Assembly (NCBI RefSeq): GCF_900142065.1
Contig: NZ_FSRJ01000001.1
Location: forward strand, 310,001-374,000
DNA: 64,000 bases
From: Agromyces cerinus subsp. cerinus
GTDB lineage: Bacteria; Actinomycetota; Actinomycetes; Actinomycetales; Microbacteriaceae
Direction: 5' to 3'
In this document: in pieces, positions 26,619-35,099 of the stretch
How the letters are laid out: each line of letters begins with the position of its first letter
Numbering within the stretch: the first letter of the stretch is position 1
Program-made: the position numbers and the translations under genes
The notes under the pieces: model-generated
Database searches by the model: none
Told to the model about the DNA's origin: nothing
The model's input: the letters and a program-made list of their open reading frames with translations, nothing else

Positions 26619-27614
26619 ATGGACCTCGATGCGCTCGCCTCCGCCCGTCACGACGACTGGCAGCGGCTCGACGCGCTCGCACGCCGCCGCCGGCTCGACG
26701 GCGCAGAGGCCGACGAGCTCGTCGAGCGTTATCAGAGCGCGGCATCCGACCTCTCGCTGGTGCAGACGACGGCGGGCGCGACGCCGCTCGGCGACCGCCT
26801 CTCGGTCACCCTCGCCCGGGCCCGGCTGGCGTTCACCGGCGCACCCGAGAACCCGCTGCGGCAGTTCACGCGGTTCGCGGTCGTGAGCCTGCCGGCCGCC
26901 CTCTACCGGCTCCGCTGGCTGACCCTCGCCGTGGCGGTCGTCACGGTCGTCGTGGCCGCGCTCTACGCGTGGTGGATCAGCGCCGACCCGCGCGTGCTCG
27001 CGGCGCTCGGCAGTGAAGAGGAGCTCCGCCAGCTCGCCGAGGAGGGCTTCGTCGCCTATTACTCGGAGAACCCCGCTGCATCGTTCGCGGGAGCGGTCTG
27101 GACGAACAACGCCTGGATCGCGGCGCAGTGCGTGGCCTTCGGCATCCTGGGCGTGTGGGTGCCGTGGGTGATCCTGCAGAACGCGCAGAACCTCGGCATC
27201 AACGCGGCGGTCATGTTCGCCTACGACGAGGCCGACACGTTCTTCCTCTACATCGCGCCGCACGGGCTCCTCGAGCTCACCTGCGTCTTCGTCGCCGCGG
27301 CGGCCGGTCTCCGAATCTTCTGGGCGTGGGTGGCGCCCGGGCGCCGTCCGCGCGGCGTCGCCCTCGCCGAAGACGCCCGTTCGCTCTTCAGCGTTGCGAT
27401 CGGCCTCGTGTTCTTCCTCTTCGTCGCAGGGCTGATCGAGGGCTTCGTCACCCCGGCTCCGTGGCCGTGGCCGGTCAAGATCGGCATCGGCGTCGTGGCG
27501 CTCGGCGGGTTCCTCGCGTACATGCTCGTGCTGGGCGGCCGCGCGAGCCGTGCGGGCGAGACCGGCGACCTCGTCGAATTCGACGCAGGATCGCAGCGCA
27601 TCGTCGCCGGCTGA
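26619..27614 (+). CDS. Stage II sporulation protein M-like (SpoIIM/DUF95) membrane protein
   Basis: A 331-residue protein. A cytoplasmic N-terminal helical region covers residues 1-95 (DDWQRLDALARRRRLDGAEA), followed by five or six transmembrane helices. The family signature is NNAWIAAQCVAFGILGVW followed by NAQNLGINAAVMF and YIAPHGLLELTCVFVAAAAG. In Bacillus, SpoIIM takes part in peptidoglycan remodelling at the engulfing septum. In non-sporulating actinobacteria the DUF95 members are of unknown role and usually pair with RDD proteins and the MoxR/DUF58 operon, as here. The ATG at 26619 fits the leaderless promoter. Confidence 0.87.
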   Translation: MDLDALASARHDDWQRLDALARRRRLDGAEADELVERYQSAASDLSLVQTTAGATPLGDRLSVTLARARLAFTGAPENPLRQFTRFAVVSLPAALYRLRWLTLAVAVVTVVVAALYAWWISADPRVLAALGSEEELRQLAEEGFVAYYSENPAASFAGAVWTNNAWIAAQCVAFGILGVWVPWVILQNAQNLGINAAVMFAYDEADTFFLYIAPHGLLELTCVFVAAAAGLRIFWAWVAPGRRPRGVALAEDARSLFSVAIGLVFFLFVAGLIEGFVTPAPWPWPVKIGIGVVALGGFLAYMLVLGGRASRAGETGDLVEFDAGSQRIVAG

Positions 27615-27645
27615 GCGTCGGCGTCGTTCGAGGGCGGCAGAGACG

Positions 27646-27681
27646 ACGATGGCGGATGTCCCGTGGGACATCCGCCATCGT
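27646..27681. terminator. Perfect 17-bp inverted repeat, bidirectional terminator
   Basis: ACGATGGCGGATGTCCC and its exact reverse complement are separated by 2 bases, between the stops of the convergent SpoIIM-like and aqpZ genes. There is no T tract on either side. Confidence 0.8.
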
Positions 27682-27692
27682 GGACTGTGAGG

Positions 27693-28448
27693 TTACGCGG
27701 CGAGCTGCTTCGAGCGGTCGAAGACGAGCTTGTAGATGAGGGCCGCGATGACGGCGCCGAGGATCGGGGCGACGATCGACACCCAGAGCTGGCTCCACGC
27801 GATGCCGCCGCCGTAGAGTGCGGTGGCGATCGAGCGGGCGGGGTTGAACGAGGCGTTCGACACCGGGATCGCGATGAGGGCGAGCAGGGTGAGCGTGAGG
27901 CCGATCGCGAGCGGGGCGAAGCCGACGGCCGCGCGGCTGCTCGTGACGCCGAGGATCACGAAGAGGAAGATCGCCGTCGCAACGGTCTCGATGAGGAAGA
28001 CCGAGCCGAGGCCGTAGCCGCCGGGGGAGAGCTCGTCGTAACCGGTCGAGGCGCCCGTGAACTTGGCGATGTCGAACAGCGGGCCGGCCGAGAGGATGCC
28101 GAGGAGCACGGTGGTCGCCAGGATGCCGCCGAGGATCTGCACCGCGATGTACGGGCCGACCGCCTTCCACGAGAACTTGCCGGCGACGGCGAGGCCGATG
28201 CTCACTGCGGGGTTGAAGTGCCCGCCCGAGATCGGGCCGAACGCATACGCGCCGACGACCACCGTGAGGCCGAGGGCCAGGGAGACGCCGAGGAAGCCGA
28301 CGTTCAGGCCGCCCTCTCCGCCGCTGAACCCGGCGGCGAACAACACGGTGCCGATGACACCGAAGACGAGGATGAAGGTGCCGATGAACTCGGCGGTGAG
28401 CTTCTGCGCGGTCGAGGGAGCCTCGACCGTCGTTGATGCGTCAGACAC
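27693..28448 (-). CDS. aqpZ: Aquaporin Z-like water channel
   Basis: A 251-residue MIP-family channel with six helices and two half-helices carrying the NPA boxes HFNPAVS and SFNPARS. The Arg after the second NPA is the selectivity-filter arginine. The length fits a water channel, without the extra loop of glycerol facilitators, though two loops (after NVGFLG and around GASTGYDELSPGGYG) are longer than in E. coli AqpZ. GTG at 28448 is chosen because GAAAGGA lies 6 to 7 bases upstream; a start 27 bases further out has no site. It stands alone, with a terminator on one side and a repeat-bearing upstream region on the other. Confidence 0.92.
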   Translation of the reverse strand: MSDASTTVEAPSTAQKLTAEFIGTFILVFGVIGTVLFAAGFSGGEGGLNVGFLGVSLALGLTVVVGAYAFGPISGGHFNPAVSIGLAVAGKFSWKAVGPYIAVQILGGILATTVLLGILSAGPLFDIAKFTGASTGYDELSPGGYGLGSVFLIETVATAIFLFVILGVTSSRAAVGFAPLAIGLTLTLLALIAIPVSNASFNPARSIATALYGGGIAWSQLWVSIVAPILGAVIAALIYKLVFDRSKQLAA

Positions 28449-28484
28449 AGTGGTCCTTTCGTAGGGGGGAGACAAGTCAGGATC

Positions 28485-28516
28485 GGCACCAACCCCCTGG
28501 TGCCTGAAGCGAACCT
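28485..28516 (-). promoter_or_regulatory. aqpZ promoter region with inverted repeat
   Basis: On the minus strand TAGGTT (28511-28516) could be the -10 box. GGCACCA-N6-TGGTGCC (28485-28504) lies just after it, at the expected transcript start, a place for an operator or a leader hairpin. Confidence 0.35.
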
Positions 28517-28600
28517 ATCGATCGCTCGACCCGCTGCGCGGGAACTGCGCGCGAATGTTGTGAATTCGCTGGGCATCGGCGGCGCGCAGCGTCGCGGGGC

Positions 28601-28630
28601 GTCTCGCGGCGTCTCGCGACGTCTCGCGAC
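28601..28630. repeat. Three 10-bp tandem repeats upstream of aqpZ
   Basis: GTCTCGCGGC, GTCTCGCGAC, GTCTCGCGAC follow one another exactly, with decayed copies on both flanks (28591 and 28631). The period equals one helical turn. The array lies in the 240-bp gap between aqpZ and the DUF58 stop. Confidence 0.6.
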
Positions 28631-28688
28631 GTCGCACTGCATCGAAGCCCGGCGCCCGGCGCCGGTCTTCGCTTGCCGTCCGACGCGG

Positions 28689-30026
28689 TCAGAGCCGACC
28701 GGAGGCCTTGAGCTCGAGGTAGAGGTCGGCGAGCGCCGGGGGGAGCTCCTGCGGGGCCGCGGTCACGGTGAGGCCGCCGAGCCGGCGCACCGCGGCGCCG
28801 ACGCGTTCGCCGTCGAGCAGGCCCCGCTCGGCCGCCGCGGCCGCGAAGACCTGCTCGAGGTCCTCGCGCGCACGCGAAGCGTCGATCAGCGCGGGGTCCG
28901 CGACCGACGCCACGACCACGGTGTGCCGCGAGGTCAACTGCGGAAGCATCGAGAGGAGTCCGCGCGTGGTTCCGGGCGAATCGGCTGCGGTGAGCAGCAC
29001 GACCAGCGCGTGCCGACTCGTGATGCGGCGCACCTGCGCCGGCACGGCGGCCCAGTCGGCCTCGATCAGCTCGGCTTCGATGCCCGCCATGGTGTCGACC
29101 ATGCGGGCGAGCAGCGCCGGACCGCTGGCGCCGTGCACTCTGCCGCGGAGGCGGCGGTCCCAGGCGAGGAAGTCGACCTTGTCTCCGGCGTGCGACGCCA
29201 GCGCGGCGAGCAGGAGCGATGCCTCGAATGCGGTGTCGAGGCGCGGTTCGTCGGCGATGCGGGCGGCCGCCGTGCGCGAGGTGTCGGTCACGATCACGAT
29301 GCGCCGGTCGCGCTCGGGACGCCAGGTGCGGACCATGAGCCGCGCGCTGCCGGGCACCTCGGGGTCGGTGTGCCGCGCCGTGGCGCGCCAGTCGATCGAA
29401 CGCACGTCGTCGCCCCGCACGTACTCGCGGATCGAGTCGAACTCCGTACCCTGGCCGCGGATGAGGAGCGGCGTGCGTCCGTCGAGCTCGCGCAGGCGGG
29501 TGAGGCGCGACGGCAGGTGCACGCGCGAGTGGAAGGGCGGGAGCACGCGGATCCGGCCGGGCGCGGAGAGCGTCGCCTGCCGCGACCAGAGCCCGAGGGG
29601 GCCGGCCGATCGGATCGTGACCTGCTCGCTGCGTCGGTCGCCGCGCCGCCACGGGGTGAGCCCGAGCGTGATGCGCCGGCGCTCGAACGGGGGAACACGC
29701 ACCGCGGTGCGGTTGCGGCCGGCGACCCCGGCCGACGGCTCCCAGCCGTCTCGCACGGTGGCGCGGAGCATCCGCTGTCCCAGGTTCTCGACGCTGAGCA
29801 CGGCCGTCACGGGCTCGCCGAGCCGCACCCGGTCGGGCAGCTCGCGGCGCAGCGCCACCCGCCGCGGCGAGGCGGCGAGCGACAGGTCGAGCACGCCCGC
29901 CCCCACGACCAGCACGAGCCAGCCGACGAGTGCGAGCCATGCCTCGGGCGCGCCGGCGGCGCCCGCCAGGACGACGGGAACGACGCCGAGCGCGACGAGG
30001 AGGGCGAACCGACCGGTCAGTGCCAT
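28689..30026 (-). CDS. DUF58 domain protein
   Basis: A 445-residue protein with two N-terminal helices (residues 5-50), a beta-rich middle, and the DUF58 signature FDSIREYVRGDDVRSIDWRA followed by a von Willebrand A-like fold (IVIVTDTSRTAAARI, a MIDAS-like start, near residue 245). DUF58 proteins are encoded next to MoxR ATPases and are thought to be their partners in protein-complex assembly. This is the last gene of a five-gene operon, 18 bp after the MoxR gene. Its target is unknown. Confidence 0.88.
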   Translation of the reverse strand: MALTGRFALLVALGVVPVVLAGAAGAPEAWLALVGWLVLVVGAGVLDLSLAASPRRVALRRELPDRVRLGEPVTAVLSVENLGQRMLRATVRDGWEPSAGVAGRNRTAVRVPPFERRRITLGLTPWRRGDRRSEQVTIRSAGPLGLWSRQATLSAPGRIRVLPPFHSRVHLPSRLTRLRELDGRTPLLIRGQGTEFDSIREYVRGDDVRSIDWRATARHTDPEVPGSARLMVRTWRPERDRRIVIVTDTSRTAAARIADEPRLDTAFEASLLLAALASHAGDKVDFLAWDRRLRGRVHGASGPALLARMVDTMAGIEAELIEADWAAVPAQVRRITSRHALVVLLTAADSPGTTRGLLSMLPQLTSRHTVVVASVADPALIDASRAREDLEQVFAAAAAERGLLDGERVGAAVRRLGGLTVTAAPQELPPALADLYLELKASGRL

Positions 30027-30044
30027 CAGAGGATCCGGGTCATC

Positions 30045-31034
30045 TCAGAGCGGCACCTGCACCTGTTGCATGATCGAGCGCAGCACGGCGTCGATCGAGA
30101 CGCCCTCGAGCTCGGCCTCGGGCCGGAGCTGCACGCGATGGCGCCAGACGGGCAGCAGCATCGCCTGCACGTGGTCGGGGGTGAGCGAGTCGTAGCCCGT
30201 GAGCCACGCCCACGCCTTGGCCGCGGCGAGGAGCCCGGTGGTGCCGCGGGGGCTCACGCCGAGCCGCATCGACGGGCTGCGTCGCGTCGCACGCGCGAGG
30301 TCGACGAGGTAGCCGAGCACGTCGTCCTCCACGCGGACCGCGGATGCCGCGGCGCGCGCCGCGGCGAGCTCGGCGGCGCCGAGCACGGGGGTGACGCCCG
30401 CGGCGGCGAGGTCGTGCGGGTCGAATCCGTCGGCGTGCCGGCGGAGCAGCGACAGCTCGGCGTCGCGCTCGGGCACGTCGAGCACGAGCTTCAGCAGGAA
30501 CCGGTCGAGCTGCGCCTCGGGCAGCGAGTAGGTGCCCTCGTACTCGATCGGGTTCTGCGTCGCCGCGACCATGAACGGGTCGGGGAGGGGGCGGGTCACG
30601 CCGTCGGCGGAGACCTGCCGCTCCTCCATCGCCTCGAGCAGGGCCGACTGGGTCTTCGGCGGCGTGCGGTTGATCTCGTCGGCGAGCAGGATGTTCGTGA
30701 ACACCGGGCCTTCGCGGAACGCGAACTCGCCCGACCGCGGGTCGTAGGCGAGCGAACCCGTGACGTCGCCCGGCATCAGGTCGGGAGTGAACTGCAGACG
30801 TCGCGTGTCGAGCTGCAGCGTGCGGCTGAGCGTGCGCACGAGCAGGGTCTTGGCGACGCCGGGCACGCCCTCGAGCAGCACGTGGCCACGCGTCAGCAGG
30901 GCGATGATCAGGCCTGTGACGGCGCCGTCCTGCCCGACGACGGCCTTGCCGACCTCGGTGCGCACGCGGTTGAGTGCGGCGCGCAGCTCGTCGTCGGTGG
31001 CAGCGATCGCCGGAGCGGAGATGGGATCGGTCAT
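30045..31034 (-). CDS. MoxR family AAA+ ATPase
   Basis: A 329-residue AAA+ protein. Walker A is GVPGVAKT (residues 56-63), Walker B is NILLADEINRTPPKTQSALL, and sensor 1 lies in FMVAATQNPIEYEGTY. RFLLKL and the lid domain complete the usual order. MoxR ATPases act as chaperones in maturing metal- or vWA-containing complexes. The start overlaps the stop of the DUF4350 gene by 4 bp (ATGA), and DUF58 follows, so the three are translated together. The closeness to aqpZ, SpoIIM-like and RDD genes repeats an actinobacterial arrangement. Confidence 0.93.
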   Translation of the reverse strand: MTDPISAPAIAATDDELRAALNRVRTEVGKAVVGQDGAVTGLIIALLTRGHVLLEGVPGVAKTLLVRTLSRTLQLDTRRLQFTPDLMPGDVTGSLAYDPRSGEFAFREGPVFTNILLADEINRTPPKTQSALLEAMEERQVSADGVTRPLPDPFMVAATQNPIEYEGTYSLPEAQLDRFLLKLVLDVPERDAELSLLRRHADGFDPHDLAAAGVTPVLGAAELAAARAAASAVRVEDDVLGYLVDLARATRRSPSMRLGVSPRGTTGLLAAAKAWAWLTGYDSLTPDHVQAMLLPVWRHRVQLRPEAELEGVSIDAVLRSIMQQVQVPL

Positions 31035-32326
31035 GGTCGCCTTCCTGTGGGGTCGTCACGATCGGGGTTCGCGGTGCTCCGCGGGTCGAGGGATCGCTGC
31101 ACGTCGGACTCGAGCTCCGCGAGCCCGGCGGCGAGGTCGACGAGGGTGCGATCGTCGGCGGGCAGGTCGTCGACGAGCAGTCGGTGCACGGATGCCCCGT
31201 CGCGGCCGGTCGCCTGCGCCGCGGCATCCGTGACCTCGTCGACGCCGGCCGAACGGGGCAGTCGCAGCATGCGCGCGAGGCGCACGATCGTGCCGATGCG
31301 GAGCTGGTCGAGTGCATGCGCACGGGCGGCCGTGCGAGCGTAGAGCCGGGCGCGACCCCGGCTCGTCTCGCCTGCGGGCACGTGCACGGGGAGGCGCTCC
31401 ACGACGAGCGGTCCGAACCGGCGCCCCTGCCAGATGCCCGCGACGATGGTGACGACGATCGCGAGTGTCATCACGGGGCTCACCCAGCCCGGCGTGAGCT
31501 CGGCCAGGGTCGGGGCGTCGGCGGCATCGACGTCGCCGGGGCCGGGCAGGTACCAGACGAGTTCGTCGGTCCCGCCCGTGAGGCCGATCGCGAGCGCGGC
31601 ATTGCCCGCCTCGGTGATCGTCTGGTTGGCGAACACGCTCGTCGACCCGACGATCGTGAGCTCGGCCCCGCTCGGGGCCGGACCGGTCGCGACCGCGAAG
31701 CCGAACTCGCCGTCGCGGAAGCAGCCCTGCCAGCCGTCGTCGGCAGCCTCGTCGTCGACGGTGACCAGTCGCTGGCCGTCGGAGAGCGACCCGGCCCGCT
31801 CGGCGGGACCGAGGTCGCACGAGACCACGTCGATCGGTCCGCTCGCGGCACCTGCGAACCGGACACCGGGTGCGAGCGTCTCGAGGGCGGTGAAGCCCGG
31901 CTCGACCACGACGAGGCGGTCGGCCGCCTCGGAGAGCTCCGTCAGTCGGCGCTCGTCGAGGAGCGCGTACTCGTCGTAGAGCAGCACGGTCGTCGTGCCG
32001 CCGATGGCGTCGATCGCGGCGTCGAACGAGCGCGCCTCGGTGACGACGACCCCGTGATCGCGGAGCACCTCGACGAGTGCCTTCGCGCCGGCAGGAGCGG
32101 GATTGTCGGCCGCGAGCGGTGCGCCCGGCGTGCGCGCGCCGCCCTGGATCGCCATCACGAGGAGCGCGCCGAGGACGAGCGCTGCGGCGATCACGAGCCA
32201 GATGCGGTGCCGTTTCAGGAACGCCCGCACCGTGGGGGTCACCGCGGGTGCGGTGGCGCCGCCTCCGGCGCCGCCCGCAGTCGGCGTCCCGGAGCTCGCG
32301 TCCCGGGTCTCGATCGTCGCGGTCAT
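31031..32326 (-). CDS. DUF4350 domain membrane protein
   Basis: A 431-residue protein. A transmembrane helix at about residues 45-65 (RIWLVIAAALVLGALLVMAI) is followed by an extracytoplasmic DUF4350 domain: DNPAPAGAKALVEVLRDHGV, then TTVLLYDEYALLDERRLTEL. A second helix near residue 290 (PVMTLAIVVTIVAGIWQGRRFGPL) leads to a cytoplasmic helical end. DUF4350 proteins always seem to sit in MoxR operons; no reaction is known. Four-base overlaps join it to both neighbours. The ATG at 32326 is chosen because it overlaps the previous stop. Confidence 0.85.
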   Translation of the reverse strand: MTATIETRDASSGTPTAGGAGGGATAPAVTPTVRAFLKRHRIWLVIAAALVLGALLVMAIQGGARTPGAPLAADNPAPAGAKALVEVLRDHGVVVTEARSFDAAIDAIGGTTTVLLYDEYALLDERRLTELSEAADRLVVVEPGFTALETLAPGVRFAGAASGPIDVVSCDLGPAERAGSLSDGQRLVTVDDEAADDGWQGCFRDGEFGFAVATGPAPSGAELTIVGSTSVFANQTITEAGNAALAIGLTGGTDELVWYLPGPGDVDAADAPTLAELTPGWVSPVMTLAIVVTIVAGIWQGRRFGPLVVERLPVHVPAGETSRGRARLYARTAARAHALDQLRIGTIVRLARMLRLPRSAGVDEVTDAAAQATGRDGASVHRLLVDDLPADDRTLVDLAAGLAELESDVQRSLDPRSTANPDRDDPTGRRP

Positions 32327-33009
32327 CGAGCGGCCTCGACGGCGTGCCGGTCGTAGGCGGATGCCTCGTGGTCGCCCCGCCCCGCCGGGCGCGCGTCGGC
32401 GACCCGTCGCTCGAGGTCCGTCACCCGGGCGTACTCGTCGGGCGAGCCGGCTCGGCCGAGGTAGCGCACGCCGTCGAACCCGCCAGCCGCATCGCGCAGC
32501 TCCGCCGCCAGATCGGGGAACGACACCGCCGCGGCATCCGCGAACGTCCGCGCCGTGGTGCCCGGATGCACGGTGACGACTTCGCGCTCGACCAGACCGC
32601 GCACGAGGGCGCGGAATCGCTCCTCGATGGCGAGGGGCCAGTCGCCTGCGCTCGCCGCCGCGGTCGCCGCCCGTCGAAGGGTGTCGAGGTCGCGGAGGTC
32701 GTGGTCGTCGAAGAGCGGCACTTCGCTCCGACGACGACGCCGGAGTCGCGGCACTCCGAAGACGAGGAGGCCCACGACCACGACGGCGGTGATGAGCAGC
32801 ACCAGCAGCAGCGTGAGCAGCGGGCCGGGAAGGCCGGTGGCGCCGTCGAAGAGCCCGACGAACCAGTCGCGGATCGCCTGCATCGCCACGTCGAACGGAC
32901 TCGGCTTCGCCGCCTGGTACTCGGGCCCGGTCAGCTCGTCTTCGAGCCACCGACGCGCCTCGGGCGCATCGGGGTCGAGCGGGGTGCCGCGCAGCCGGAT
33001 CACGGCCAT
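32323..33009 (-). CDS. DUF4129 domain membrane protein
   Basis: 228 residues with one strong helix at about residues 63-85 (GPLLTLLLVLLITAVVVVGL), an Arg cluster RLRRRRRSE marking the cytoplasmic side, and a C-terminal DUF4129 domain with DWPLAIEERFRALVRGLVER and VHPGTTARTFADAAA. In other bacteria DUF4129 occurs at the end of transglutaminase proteins in DUF58/MoxR operons. Here it is a separate small gene. It overlaps the gene before by 10 bp and the gene after by 4 bp. Function unknown. Confidence 0.85.
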   Translation of the reverse strand: MAVIRLRGTPLDPDAPEARRWLEDELTGPEYQAAKPSPFDVAMQAIRDWFVGLFDGATGLPGPLLTLLLVLLITAVVVVGLLVFGVPRLRRRRRSEVPLFDDHDLRDLDTLRRAATAAASAGDWPLAIEERFRALVRGLVEREVVTVHPGTTARTFADAAAVSFPDLAAELRDAAGGFDGVRYLGRAGSPDEYARVTDLERRVADARPAGRGDHEASAYDRHAVEAAR

Positions 33010-34253
33010 GCGGGAGCGGAGGCCGCGTCGGGACGCGTCGGCGCGGGCGCCGGGGCACGGTAGGGATCGGTCACCGGCATGCCGGCGTCGCGCTGCTCGA
33101 TGTGCCGCACGAGTTCGAGGTCGAGGGCTTCGGTGCGCATGCGCAGGTCGATGTAGATGACGGCGACGAGGGCGGCCTGCACGACGGCGGTGATCGCCCC
33201 GATCAGGAGCGAGAGCACGAGGGTCACGACCATGGTCACGACGGTGATGGCGATGGCGGCGCCCGCGCCGGTCGGGTCGATGATCGCGGCGAGGATCGTG
33301 CCGATGAGCGAGACCGGCTGCACGACGATCTGCGAGGCCATGGAGAGGATGATCCCGACGAGGAGCAGCGTGCCGAGCGTGCGCCAGAAGTAGCCGGTGG
33401 TCAGCTGCCACGAACGTCGCATCGCCGTCCGGATGCCGACGCCCTCGAGCACGATGACGCTCGGCACGAGCGAGAGCTTGGTGCCGAGCCATGCGCCCAG
33501 CACGAGCAGGCCGAGACCGGCGAGGAGGCCGATGAGCACGGCGACGAGGAGCGCGGCCGGGCCGACGAGCGCCGCGAGCACGATGGCCAGCACGAGCACG
33601 CCGAACACGACCGTGATCGCACCGGCGACCATCGCGGTCCAGCCGAGCAGCGGCCAGATGCGCTTCGCCGCGCCCTTCCAGAGCGCGCCGAACCGGAGCC
33701 GGTCGCCGAGCGTGCCGCTCGCGACGTCGACGACCATGACGCCCTGCAGGAACGCGCTCGCGACGAGCGACAGCAGCATCGGCACCAGCATGAGCAGCAG
33801 GAAGCCGCCGACGGCGCCCGACATCAGCGCGTCGGCGTCGGCGGAGCTGCTCGCGCTCTCGACCCGGGTGACGACGAAGAACATGAAGGGCGCGATGACG
33901 GCGATCGTCGCGATCGCCGAGATCAGCTGCACCACGAGTCCGGTGCCGAACGTCGCTGCGGGGTTGCGCCGGAGCACCGCGAACGGCGCCCACAGCAACG
34001 TGCCGAACCCGAGCGGATGCAGCGGGAGGAGGCCGGGCTTCGGCGGAGGCGTCCAGCCGAGTGGTGCACCGGCGACGGGAGGGGGGCCGTACGACGGCGG
34101 CACGGGGGCCGTCGGGGGCACCGCGGACATGGGGGGCGCCGCGGCGGTCGGCGGCGGGAAGGCCGCAGGATCGAACCCGGCTGCGGCCGGGACATCCGGA
34201 ACCTGCGGCGGAACGGGAGCACCACCGGGCGCCTGCCAATCGTGGTCTGACAC
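33000..34253 (-). CDS. Polytopic membrane protein, first gene of MoxR operon
   Basis: A 417-residue protein. The first 75 residues are Pro/Ala-rich and probably disordered. Six to seven helices then follow in the style of glycerophosphoryl diester phosphodiesterase membrane-domain/DUF7847 proteins, with VPSVIVLEGVGIRTAMRRSW and LTTGYFWRTLGTLLLVGII as the recognisable part. GTG at 34253 has GGAAGGAG about 12 bases upstream; a longer in-frame start has no site. It opens the operon divergent from mtrA, with 157 bp between. Family members are of unknown function and no lipase residues are present. Confidence 0.82.
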   Translation of the reverse strand: MSDHDWQAPGGAPVPPQVPDVPAAAGFDPAAFPPPTAAAPPMSAVPPTAPVPPSYGPPPVAGAPLGWTPPPKPGLLPLHPLGFGTLLWAPFAVLRRNPAATFGTGLVVQLISAIATIAVIAPFMFFVVTRVESASSSADADALMSGAVGGFLLLMLVPMLLSLVASAFLQGVMVVDVASGTLGDRLRFGALWKGAAKRIWPLLGWTAMVAGAITVVFGVLVLAIVLAALVGPAALLVAVLIGLLAGLGLLVLGAWLGTKLSLVPSVIVLEGVGIRTAMRRSWQLTTGYFWRTLGTLLLVGIILSMASQIVVQPVSLIGTILAAIIDPTGAGAAIAITVVTMVVTLVLSLLIGAITAVVQAALVAVIYIDLRMRTEALDLELVRHIEQRDAGMPVTDPYRAPAPAPTRPDAASAPAWP

Positions 34254-34410
34254 CTGTGGGGCTCCTTCCGGCGGATTCCCACCATGCTCGCACATTTCAC
34301 CGACGCGCCGGGCGTCGCCGAGGGGCCTTCTGGTGGTCTTCCCGCCCCGAGCGACTAGGGTTTAGGCACTGGTTTCAGCCGTGACCCGGCGGTGCTGACA
34401 GGAATGAAGG

Positions 34411-35091
34411 ATGAACCCACGCGTACTCGTCGTCGATGACGACACGGCCCTCGCCGAGATGATCGGCATCGTGCTGCGCACCGAGGGGTTCGAGCCCTTC
34501 TTCTGCGCAGACGGCACGGGAGCGCTCGCCGCATTCCGCGAGTCGAAGCCCGATCTCGTCCTGCTCGACCTGATGCTCCCGGGCATCGACGGCATCGAGG
34601 TGTGCGGGCGCATCCGGGCCGAGTCCGGCACGCCCATCATCATGCTCACCGCGAAGACCGACACCGCCGACGTGGTCAAGGGCCTCGAATCGGGCGCCGA
34701 CGACTACATGGTCAAGCCCTTCAACCCGAAGGAGCTGATCGCGCGCATCCGCACGCGGCTGCGCCCCACGCCCGATCAGGCGGTGTCGACGCTCAGCATC
34801 GGCGACCTCACGATCGACGCGGCAGGCCATGAGGTGCGCCGCGGCGACGCCCGCATCAACCTCACCCCGCTCGAGTTCGACCTGCTTCTGACGCTGGCGT
34901 CGAAGCCGCAGCAGGTCTTCACCCGCGAGATGCTGCTCGAACAGGTGTGGGGCTACCACTACAAGGCCGACACCCGGCTCGTGAACGTGCACGTGCAGCG
35001 GCTCCGGGCCAAGGTCGAGCACGATCCCGACAACCCCCGCATCGTGATGACGGTGCGCGGTGTCGGGTATCGCGCCGGCGCGACCACCTAG
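34411..35091 (+). CDS. mtrA: Response regulator MtrA
   Basis: A 226-residue OmpR/PhoB-type regulator: receiver domain at residues 1-115 with acidic pocket VVDDD, phosphoacceptor Asp53 in LLDLMLPG, the conserved Thr of MLTAKTD and Lys of VKPFNP. The C-terminal winged helix has LTPLEFDLLLTLASKP and VNVHVQRLRAKVEHDP. It is nearly identical in layout to mycobacterial MtrA, which controls cell-wall and division genes and is essential there. AGGAATGAAGG precedes the ATG. mtrB begins 8 bp after the stop. It is divergent from the MoxR operon. Confidence 0.96.
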   Translation: MNPRVLVVDDDTALAEMIGIVLRTEGFEPFFCADGTGALAAFRESKPDLVLLDLMLPGIDGIEVCGRIRAESGTPIIMLTAKTDTADVVKGLESGADDYMVKPFNPKELIARIRTRLRPTPDQAVSTLSIGDLTIDAAGHEVRRGDARINLTPLEFDLLLTLASKPQQVFTREMLLEQVWGYHYKADTRLVNVHVQRLRAKVEHDPDNPRIVMTVRGVGYRAGATT

Positions 35092-35099
35092 GGGAGCGG

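Noticed and set aside
28500..31343. A 947-codon plus-strand open frame opposite DUF58 and MoxR
   Set aside because: Composition is unlike protein (Arg/Gly/His/Glu runs), and the opposite strand encodes clear MoxR and DUF58 motifs.
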